This document shows, piece after piece, positions 26,802 to 32,510 of a DNA stretch of 54,873 bases (position 1 is the first letter of the stretch; the number at the start of each line of letters is the position of its first letter). The stretch is from positions 1-54,873 of the forward strand of contig CABSMZ010000001.1 in the NCBI GenBank assembly GCA_902478875.1, in the 5' to 3' direction. The position numbers were made by a program, and so were the translations under genes. The stretch is from an uncultured Collinsella sp. Lineage in GTDB: Bacteria > Actinomycetota > Coriobacteriia > Coriobacteriales > Coriobacteriaceae. The notes below the pieces were generated by a model. It was not told the origin of the DNA, ran no database searches, and saw only the letters and a list, made by a program, of their open reading frames with translations.

Positions 26802-27740
26802 ATGCTGTTTTCCGGTATCATCGCCGCCCTTACCGGCCTTTTGATTCCCATCATCATCCTGTTGCTGCTGCTCCCCAACGCCTGTTATGTCGTTGAACAG
26901 CAGCACGCCGTAATCATCGAGCGCTTGGGTAAGTTCAATCGTATCGTCAACGCGGGCTTCCACGTGAAGGTGCCCGTGATCGACCGCAAGGCCGCCACGG
27001 TGAGCCTGCGCACCATGAAAAACGGTTTTGGCATCGACGTTAAGACCCAGGACAACGTGACCATCGGCCTTGAGGTCTCCGCTCAGTACCACGTGAGCTA
27101 CGACATGGGCGCCGGCCCGGCAGATTCGGGCATCTACAAGAGCTACTACATGCTGCAGGAGCCCGTCGACCAGATGCGTGATTTCATCACCGACGCCCTG
27201 CGCTCTTCGATTCCTGTCTACACACTCGATGAGGTCTTTGCCAAGAAGGATGACATCGCCAAGGATGTCAACGCTACCGTTTCCGAGCAGATGGCCGCCT
27301 ACGGCTTCACCCTCGTGTCGACGCTCATCACCAAAATCGCACTGCCGACCGAGGTTGAGAACTCCATGAACGACATCAACGCCGCCCAGCGCAAGCGCGC
27401 TGCGGCACAGGAGCTCGCCGAGGCAGACCGCATCAAGCGCGTCACCGAGGCGACCGCCGAGGCCGAGGCAATGGAAAAGGCGGGCGAGGGCATCGCCAAC
27501 CAGCGCAAGGCCATCGCACTGGGTATCAAAGATTCGCTCGAGATCATCCAGGAGACGGGTGTCGGCAATGACGAGGCCAACCAACTGTTCATGTTTACGC
27601 AGTGGTCCGAGATGATGACGGAGTTCGCTCGCACGGGTAAAACCTCGACGGTCGTGCTGCCGAGCGACTTTTCGCAGTCGGCCTCGATGTTCGAGCAGAT
27701 GCTGGCCGCCGGCAAAGTTCAAAACGATTCGAAGGAGTAG
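26802..27740 (+). CDS. SPFH/band-7 domain membrane protein
   Basis: The 312-residue protein has one N-terminal membrane helix (GIIAALTGLLIPIIILLLLL), then a band-7 domain starting ACYVVEQQHAVIIERLGKFNRIVNAGFHVKVP as in stomatin and HflK-type proteins. Its C-terminal helix is Ala/Glu-rich (AAQRKRAAAQELAEADRIKRV) and probably forms the coiled coil of an oligomer ring. Such proteins organise membrane domains or proteases, but no NfeD partner is present. ATG 26802 is preferred for GAGGAGAG at 26791-26798. It is followed after six bases by rlmH. Confidence 0.9.
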   Translation: MLFSGIIAALTGLLIPIIILLLLLPNACYVVEQQHAVIIERLGKFNRIVNAGFHVKVPVIDRKAATVSLRTMKNGFGIDVKTQDNVTIGLEVSAQYHVSYDMGAGPADSGIYKSYYMLQEPVDQMRDFITDALRSSIPVYTLDEVFAKKDDIAKDVNATVSEQMAAYGFTLVSTLITKIALPTEVENSMNDINAAQRKRAAAQELAEADRIKRVTEATAEAEAMEKAGEGIANQRKAIALGIKDSLEIIQETGVGNDEANQLFMFTQWSEMMTEFARTGKTSTVVLPSDFSQSASMFEQMLAAGKVQNDSKE

Positions 27741-27746
27741 ACGCGC

Positions 27747-28217
27747 GTGAAATACACCGTCGTTTGCGTCGGTAAGCTCAAGGAGCGCTTTTGGAAGGAC
27801 GCGTGCGCTGAGTACACCAAGCGCCTAGGTGCCTATGCCAAGGTGGATATCCGCGAGGTGGCCGATATCGACCCGGCTAAGGCGGGCGGCGTGGATGCCG
27901 CGCGCGACAAGGAGGGGGCGGCGATTCTTACAGCCCTGCCGCCTCGAGCACATGTAATCTTGCTGGCCATTGAGGGCAAAGAGCGCTCGAGCGAGGAACT
28001 TTCGGCGCGGCTCGATGATCTTATGCTACGTGGTAACAGCGACATCGCCTTTGTAATTGGCGGATCGGACGGCGTGAGCGATGACGTGCGCGCACGAGCC
28101 GACGAGATGCTCAGCTTTGGACGTATTACCTTGCCGCATAACTTGGCGCGCGTGGTGCTGCTGGAGCAGATCTACCGCGCCTGCAAGATTAGCCGCGGCG
28201 AGCCGTATCACAAATAG
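27747..28217 (+). CDS. rlmH: 23S rRNA (pseudouridine(1915)-N3)-methyltransferase RlmH
   Basis: RlmH methylates pseudouridine 1915 in helix 69 of 23S rRNA. The 156-residue SPOUT-fold protein ends with HNLARVVLLEQIYRACKI and R-G-E-P-Y-H-K, the diagnostic C-terminus, and has FVIGGSDGVSDDVRARA with the cofactor knot. It starts at GTG with AAGGAG upstream, directly behind the SPFH gene. The length is normal. Confidence 0.97.
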   Translation: MKYTVVCVGKLKERFWKDACAEYTKRLGAYAKVDIREVADIDPAKAGGVDAARDKEGAAILTALPPRAHVILLAIEGKERSSEELSARLDDLMLRGNSDIAFVIGGSDGVSDDVRARADEMLSFGRITLPHNLARVVLLEQIYRACKISRGEPYHK

Positions 28218-28290
28218 GTCAGCAATACGAAACAATGGCGTGGGACAATACCTTTCGTTTTGAGGAATGTGTCTGAAAGGACTATGCGAT

Positions 28291-29061
28291 ATGAAGATTG
28301 GATTTGTCGGTTTTGGCAATATGGCGAGCGCTATGGCCGATGGCTGGATCGCTGCCGGTGTAGCTGCGAGCGACATGTGCGCCTGCGCGGGTCGCTACGA
28401 CGCACTGGTTGAGCGCTGCGAGGCGCGCGGCATGGTCGCCTGCCACGATGCCGCCGAGGTTGTCGCCGCATCCGATATCGTGGTCGCTGCGGTCAAACCG
28501 TACATGATCGAGAAGGTATTCGCCCCGCTCAAGGATGCTCTTGCCAAAAAGGTCGTTCTGTCGGTTGCCTGGACCTGGGACAGTGCCAAGTGGGAGCAGG
28601 TCCTGCCGGGCGTCGCGCATATCTCGACGGTGCCCAACACGCCGGTTTCGGTGGACGAGGGCGTCATCGCCTGCGAGAAGGCTTCGACGCTTAACGACGA
28701 GCAGCGTGCTGTGGTGCTCGACCTGCTCGGTAAGCTTGGCGCTGTCGTCGAGCTCGACACAAGCCTGCTGTTTGTGGGCGGCACGGTGGGTGGTTGCGCT
28801 CCGGCGTTTGTCGCCATGGCAATCGAGGCCTTGGGCGATGCGGCGGTCAAGCACGGTATCCCGCGTGCGGATGCTTATCGCATTGTGAGCCAGATGGTGC
28901 TGGGTACGGCAAAGCTGCAGCTTGCAACTGGCCAGCATCCTGCGGCGATGAAGGATGCCGTATGCTCGCCCGGTGGTGCCACCATCAAGGGCGTCGTTGC
29001 GCTCGAGGACGCCGGCATGCGCAGCGCCCTGGTCAAGGCAATCGACGCAACCCTCCAGTAA
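28291..29061 (+). CDS. proC: Pyrroline-5-carboxylate reductase
   Basis: The enzyme reduces pyrroline-5-carboxylate to proline. The 256-residue protein opens with MKIGFVGFGNMASAMADGW (Rossmann fold G-x-G-x-M) and ends with VCSPGGATIKGVVALEDAG, the family signature region. The central segment VPNTPVSVDEGV fits as well. ATG 28291 follows AAAGGA at 28276-28281 with a 9-base gap. An in-frame ATG at 28267 lacks a ribosome site. The gene stands alone after rlmH. Confidence 0.93.
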   Translation: MKIGFVGFGNMASAMADGWIAAGVAASDMCACAGRYDALVERCEARGMVACHDAAEVVAASDIVVAAVKPYMIEKVFAPLKDALAKKVVLSVAWTWDSAKWEQVLPGVAHISTVPNTPVSVDEGVIACEKASTLNDEQRAVVLDLLGKLGAVVELDTSLLFVGGTVGGCAPAFVAMAIEALGDAAVKHGIPRADAYRIVSQMVLGTAKLQLATGQHPAAMKDAVCSPGGATIKGVVALEDAGMRSALVKAIDATLQ

Positions 29062-29067
29062 AACCGA

Positions 29068-29213
29068 CCAAAAAAGGGACAGTTTGTTTTGGTAGGTTTT
29101 TCCTGCGGTTTTGTCCTTTTAGCGAAAAGTGCCCCGCAACTGGCTCAATTCCAGTTGCGGGGCACTTGCGTTTGCCCAGATAAAACCGACCAAAATAAAC
29201 CTGTCCCTTTTGG
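29068..29213. repeat. Nested palindromic intergenic repeat after proC
   Basis: An outer inverted repeat joins 29068-29093 (starting CCAAAAAAGGGACAG) with 29189-29213 (ending CTGTCCCTTTTGG). An inner perfect 17-bp hairpin joins 29127-29143 (AAGTGCCCCGCAACTGG) with 29151-29167. On the minus strand the inner hairpin is followed by TTTT, so it can end the transcript of the small minus-strand gene as well as that of proC. AAAACCGACCAAAA also occurs twice in direct orientation. Confidence 0.8.
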
Positions 29214-29217
29214 CAGG

Positions 29218-29391
29218 TTAGTCCCAGAAGCTGTCTTCTTCGTCCTCGGACTTGGGGCCGCGGTCGACATACATCTTATGGGTGCGCTTCTCCATTACAA
29301 AGGCAATAATCGCAAACAGCAGGATGCCGCCGGCGAAAAGGATGGCAAAACCGGTGCGGGTGCCAAACAAAAAGGAAAAAACTGCGTCCAT
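29218..29391 (-). CDS. Small membrane protein, DUF6724-like
   Basis: This 57-residue gene begins MDAVFSFLFGTRTGFAILFA, continues with a single membrane helix through GGILLFAIIAFVMEK, and ends in an acidic tail SEDEEDSFWD. I recall similar proteins, called DUF6724, being widespread in Coriobacteriia, but could not check. AAGG lies six bases before the ATG on the minus strand. Its function is unknown. The stop codon abuts the palindrome at 29068-29213, which can serve as terminator. Confidence 0.75.
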   Translation of the reverse strand: MDAVFSFLFGTRTGFAILFAGGILLFAIIAFVMEKRTHKMYVDRGPKSEDEEDSFWD

Positions 29392-29415
29392 TGGGTGCCT
29401 TCTTGCGTAGTTGAG

Positions 29416-29445
29416 TTGGGTCGTAAACGCTCATAAGTATATACT
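29416..29445 (+). promoter_or_regulatory. Candidate promoter of serS
   Basis: TTGGGT (29416-29421), 18 bases, TATACT (29440-29445). A perfect palindrome GGTTGCAACC at 29463-29472 lies just downstream, near or after the start of transcription. No T-box leader is present. Confidence 0.5.
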
Positions 29446-29502
29446 TGCCCATACATGTACAAGGTTGCAACCTAAATGGAATGTATATCGCCGGAGGATC
29501 TA

Positions 29503-30786
29503 ATGCTTGATATCAAGTTTGTTCGCGAGAACCCCGATGCCATCGATGTCGCCATGGCTAACCGCCAGACGTCTTGGGATCGCGAGAAGTTCTTTGAGCT
29601 CGACGACGAGCGTCGTGCCGTCATCACCGAGGTTGAGGAACTTCAAGCCACGCGCAATGCCGAGTCCAAGAAGATCGGCGCCCTGATGAAGGAGGGCAAG
29701 AAGGACGAGGCCGAGGCCGCCAAGAAGGCCGTGCGCGCCGTCAACGAGAAGATTGACGGTCTGGCCGAGCGCCGCACCGCCCTCGAGCAGGAGCAGTACG
29801 ACTTCATGGCTCACCTGCCCAACATTCCTTGCGAGGCCACGCCGTACGGCAAGGACGAGGACGAGAACATCGAGCGCCGTCGTTGGGGCACCCCGCGCGA
29901 GTTCGACTTCGACTTTAAGCCGCACTGGGATCTGGGCACCGACCTCGACATCCTTGACTTCGAGCGCGGCAACAAGCTCTCCGGCAGCCGTTTCACCGTT
30001 CTCGGTGGCGCCGGCGCCCGCCTGGAGCGCGCCCTTATCAACTTCTTCCTCGATACGCACACCAGCCGTGGCTTTAAGGAGTGGTGGCCGCCTATCGTCG
30101 TCAAGCGTCAGACCATGTTCGGCACGGGCCAGCTGCCCAAGTTCGAAGACGACGCCTATCACGTCTCGGGCGACAACTTCCTGATTCCCACCGCCGAGGT
30201 CGTGCTCACCAACCTGCACGCCGGCGAGGTCCTCGATGCCGACACTCTGCCGCGCCGCTACACCGCCTTCACCCCCTGCTTCCGCGAGGAGGCCGGTTCC
30301 GCCGGTCGCGATACCCGTGGCATCATCCGTCAGCACGAGTTCGACAAAGTCGAGATGGTCAAGTTCGCTAAGCCGGAGGAGTCCGACGAGGAGCTCGAGA
30401 GCATGACCGCCGAGGCCGAGTACCTGCTGCAGCAGCTGGGCCTTCCGTATCGCGTGATTAGCCTGTGCACCGGCGACTTGGGCTTCTCTGCCCGTCAGAC
30501 CTACGACATCGAGGTCTGGCTGCCGAGCTACAACGCCTACAAGGAGATCAGCTCCTGCTCCAACTGCGGCGACTTCCAAGCCCGTCGCGCCAACATCAAG
30601 TATCGCGACCCCGAGAACTTCAAGGGTTCGCGCTACCTGCACACCCTTAACGGTTCCGGCCTGCCGGCTGGTCGTACCATGGCTGCCATTCTGGAGAACT
30701 ACCAGAACGCCGACGGCACCATCACGATCCCCGAGGTCCTGCGTCCCTACATGGGCGGCCTCGAGAAGATTGAGCCGGTCGCGTAA
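29503..30786 (+). CDS. serS: Seryl-tRNA synthetase
   Basis: This class II synthetase charges tRNA-Ser. The 427-residue protein has the N-terminal antiparallel coiled coil (about residues 30-105) that grips the long arm of tRNA-Ser. Motif 2 is FREEAGSAGRDTRGIIRQHEF (about 258-278) and motif 3 is NGSGLPAGRTMAAILENYQ (about 383-400), where relatives often have G-L-A-V/A-G-R-T. ATG 29503 follows GGAGG at 29493-29497. A UUCG-capped terminator follows. A tRNA-Ser gene lies 4.3 kb downstream. Confidence 0.97.
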   Translation: MLDIKFVRENPDAIDVAMANRQTSWDREKFFELDDERRAVITEVEELQATRNAESKKIGALMKEGKKDEAEAAKKAVRAVNEKIDGLAERRTALEQEQYDFMAHLPNIPCEATPYGKDEDENIERRRWGTPREFDFDFKPHWDLGTDLDILDFERGNKLSGSRFTVLGGAGARLERALINFFLDTHTSRGFKEWWPPIVVKRQTMFGTGQLPKFEDDAYHVSGDNFLIPTAEVVLTNLHAGEVLDADTLPRRYTAFTPCFREEAGSAGRDTRGIIRQHEFDKVEMVKFAKPEESDEELESMTAEAEYLLQQLGLPYRVISLCTGDLGFSARQTYDIEVWLPSYNAYKEISSCSNCGDFQARRANIKYRDPENFKGSRYLHTLNGSGLPAGRTMAAILENYQNADGTITIPEVLRPYMGGLEKIEPVA

Positions 30787-30809
30787 CTTGGCTGCATAGG
30801 CGATATGCA

Positions 30810-30836
30810 AGGGCGCTCCTTCGGGGGCGCCCTATT
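30810..30836 (+). terminator. Terminator of serS
   Basis: AGGGCGCTCC and GGGGCGCCCT pair (10 bp with one wobble) around a TTCG loop. The T tract is short (ATTT). Confidence 0.75.
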
Positions 30837-30886
30837 TCGTGCGCAGGTCCATACCATGCCGTGCGGACAGCTCAATAGAAAACACA

Positions 30887-30926
30887 CGAACAACTGTTCT
30901 GTATACAGCAATCTACCTGCTATGCT
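30887..30926 (+). promoter_or_regulatory. SOS-box-like site and extended -10 promoter
   Basis: CGAACAACTGTTCT at 30887-30900 resembles the Gram-positive LexA box (CGAAC, four bases, GTTCG) with a mismatch at the last base. It overlaps the -35 region of an extended -10 element TGCTATGCT (30918-30926). A second palindrome CTGTATACAG (30899-30908) overlaps it. The gene controlled would be the one at 30960. Confidence 0.45.
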
Positions 30927-30959
30927 TTTGCTAAATAAGAGCGAGAGAAAGGGGACGCG

Positions 30960-31337
30960 ATGGAGCTGTTTGATGATCGGGTGGTTTTGTTTGAGAGCGA
31001 CGAGGGCGGGGAGTACCTGCTTGTAACGTGTGAGCCGTCTGGCATGGGTGGCCTGGTGGTTCGACAGACGAGCGAGGGTCCGTTGACCCAATGGTGCTAC
31101 GAGGAGTCGCCGCATGTGGTTGAGACGTTTGTGGCGCACGAGGGGCTTGTGGCCCTGGAGCATTTCTATGGGGTCCGGACATCTAACCAGGTTGCTCGCA
31201 TGTTGAGTATCTCGTTTGCCGATTATGATTGTGCCCAGCGGGTGAGATCGCTCCTGAGGGAACTTGATGCTAAGTTTGACGTGATCGAAAAGCCAATCGA
31301 TCGTACGGGGAACGACGGTATATGCGGAGCAGCATGA
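30960..31337 (+). CDS. Hypothetical protein, possibly SOS-controlled
   Basis: I do not recognise this 125-residue protein. It is soluble, acidic, without signal peptide or membrane helix. The N-terminal 50 residues look beta-rich (DRVVLFESDEGGEYLLVTCEP, GGLVVRQTS), and the C-terminal part looks helical. GAAAGGGG at 30946-30953 precedes the ATG. It is monocistronic, behind an SOS-box-like palindrome at 30887-30900, which would link it to DNA damage if real. The tRNA-Arg cluster follows. Confidence 0.75.
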   Translation: MELFDDRVVLFESDEGGEYLLVTCEPSGMGGLVVRQTSEGPLTQWCYEESPHVVETFVAHEGLVALEHFYGVRTSNQVARMLSISFADYDCAQRVRSLLRELDAKFDVIEKPIDRTGNDGICGAA

Positions 31338-31373
31338 CAAAACTGCGTTCCACAAAAAAGTTTGAGATTGTGC

Positions 31374-31403
31374 TTGACTCCAATAAGCTAAAGTGGTTTT
31401 ATA
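31374..31403 (+). promoter_or_regulatory. Promoter of the first tRNA-Arg
   Basis: TTGACT (31374-31379), about 18 bases, TTTATA (31398-31403), 11 bases before the tRNA. Confidence 0.6.
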
Positions 31404-31414
31404 TGTCTTGCGCT

Positions 31415-31491
31415 GCGGCGTTACCTCAGCTGGATAGAGGGTCTGACTACGAATCAGAACGTCATAGGTTCGAATCCTATACGCCGCACCA
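31415..31491 (+). tRNA. tRNA-Arg (anticodon ACG), copy 1
   Basis: Acceptor GCGGCGT/ACGCCGC, D-arm, anticodon loop CTACGAA and T-loop TTCGAAT are complete, with CCA encoded. The sequence is identical to the copies at 31655 and 32080. The first anticodon base A is expected to be read as inosine. Confidence 0.97.
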
Positions 31492-31501
31492 ATAGAACTT
31501 A

Positions 31502-31530
31502 AAGCCTCCGGCAACGGGGGCTTTTCTTTT
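31502..31530 (+). terminator. Terminator of tRNA-Arg copy 1
   Basis: AAGCCTCCG-GCAA-CGGGGGCTT followed by TTCTTTT. Confidence 0.85.
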
Positions 31531-31540
31531 ATGCCGGCGC

Positions 31541-31580
31541 CGCATGGATTCGAATCTCAGCCGAGGCGTGAGCGTCTTAA
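31541..31580 (+). repeat. Truncated tRNA-associated repeat after tRNA-Arg copy 1
   Basis: It has the inverted T-arm (GGATTCGAATC, 31546-31556) and the first bases of the core (GAGGCGTGAGCGTC), then stops. No core hairpins and no direct tRNA 3' copy follow. The next AT-rich 35 bases lead into the promoter of copy 2. Confidence 0.7.
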
Positions 31581-31613
31581 TCATCACTTCGTAAAATTTT
31601 TCTAAATTGTCGC

Positions 31614-31642
31614 TTGACCCATCGAGGGGTCACGTGCATAAT
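31614..31642 (+). promoter_or_regulatory. Promoter of the second tRNA-Arg
   Basis: TTGACC (31614-31619), 17 bases, CATAAT (31637-31642). The same design recurs before copy 3. Confidence 0.8.
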
Positions 31643-31654
31643 AATCCGTGCGTT

Positions 31655-31731
31655 GCGGCGTTACCTCAGCTGGATAGAGGGTCTGACTACGAATCAGAAC
31701 GTCATAGGTTCGAATCCTATACGCCGCACCA
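31655..31731 (+). tRNA. tRNA-Arg (anticodon ACG), copy 2
   Basis: Identical to copy 1 over the full 77 bases including CCA, 240 bases downstream of it. Confidence 0.97.
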
Positions 31732-31741
31732 ACTGAGTTTT

Positions 31742-31768
31742 AAGCCTCCGGCAACGGGGGCTTTTCCT
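31742..31768 (+). terminator. Terminator of tRNA-Arg copy 2
   Basis: AAGCCTCCG-GCAA-CGGGGGCTT followed by TTCC and TTT. Confidence 0.85.
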
Positions 31769-31770
31769 TT

Positions 31771-31960
31771 ACGGGGGCATTGCGGAGATTCGAACCTCGT
31801 TCGAGGCGCGAGCGTCAAGAAAACGCGGAGCGTTTTTAGCGAGCGGGCGAGTCCGCCGACAGGCGGGCGAAGCCGGTGCGGATCCGCGCAGCGGATGCGC
31901 GGAATCCTATACGCCGCACCAATTGAATTTTAAAGCCTCCGGTAACGGAGGCTTTTCTTA
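31771..31960 (+). repeat. tRNA-associated repeat unit after tRNA-Arg copy 2
   Basis: It contains the inverted T-arm GATTCGAACCT (31787-31797) and a core (31801-31900) with hairpins AAAACGC-GGA-GCGTTTT, CCGCC-GACA-GGCGG and GGATCCGC-GCA-GCGGATGC. A direct copy of the tRNA 3' end (31902-31922, 190 bases from the original) and a second terminator (31933-31960) close it. In the copied terminator the stem is perfect (AAGCCTCCG/CGGAGGCTT), while the original has a G-T wobble. Confidence 0.88.
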
Positions 31961-32038
31961 TATCGCGATGCGTCGAAGATCGCATCAAGTGGTCAAAATG
32001 AGTAAAAATCAAATTCAATAACTTTTTTTGAAAAACGC

Positions 32039-32067
32039 TTGACCTTTATTCAGTCCATGTGCATAAT
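32039..32067 (+). promoter_or_regulatory. Promoter of the third tRNA-Arg
   Basis: TTGACC (32039-32044), 17 bases, CATAAT (32062-32067). Confidence 0.8.
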
Positions 32068-32079
32068 AATCAACAAGTT

Positions 32080-32156
32080 GCGGCGTTACCTCAGCTGGAT
32101 AGAGGGTCTGACTACGAATCAGAACGTCATAGGTTCGAATCCTATACGCCGCACCA
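32080..32156 (+). tRNA. tRNA-Arg (anticodon ACG), copy 3
   Basis: Identical to copies 1 and 2 over 77 bases including CCA, 425 bases downstream of copy 2. Confidence 0.97.
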
Positions 32157-32166
32157 TTTGAGATTA

Positions 32167-32194
32167 AAGCTCCCGGCAACGGGGGCTTTTCTTT
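32167..32194 (+). terminator. Terminator of tRNA-Arg copy 3
   Basis: AAGCTCCCG-GCAA-CGGGGGCTT with one wobble, followed by TTCTTTT. Confidence 0.8.
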
Positions 32195-32386
32195 TACGTA
32201 AGCAATACATGGATTCGAACCTCGGTCGAGGCGCGGGCGTAAAGAAAACGCGGAGCGTTTTTAGCCCGCGGGCGAGCGCGCCGGCAGGCGGGCGAAGCCG
32301 GTGCGGATCCGCGAAGCGGATGCGCGGAATCCTATACGCCGCACCATTTGAGATTAAAGCTCCCGGCAACGGGGGGCTTTTCTTTT
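32195..32386 (+). repeat. tRNA-associated repeat unit after tRNA-Arg copy 3
   Basis: It contains the inverted T-arm GGATTCGAACCT (32211-32222). In this core the outer stem GCGGGC/GCCCGC surrounds AAAACGC-GGA-GCGTTTT, where the sister unit has GCGAGC on both sides. CGCC-GGCA-GGCG and ATCCGC-GAA-GCGGAT follow. A direct copy of the tRNA 3' end plus terminator starts at 32327, 190 bases after the original. Confidence 0.88.
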
Positions 32387-32510
32387 GCGCCAGCTTGAGT
32401 GCTTTCGTCCAAAGGGACGATTTCCTGTCGACTCGTGTAAGATTCCGAGTAGGTGTCGCGGCCCATCCGCGACCACTCCTTCTTCAAGCGACCGATCAGG
32501 GTGATATTTC

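Noticed and set aside
31415..32386. Regularly spaced repeats resembling a CRISPR array
   Set aside because: The repeats are complete tRNA-Arg genes and their flanking units at uneven distances of 240 and 425 bases, with no cas genes.
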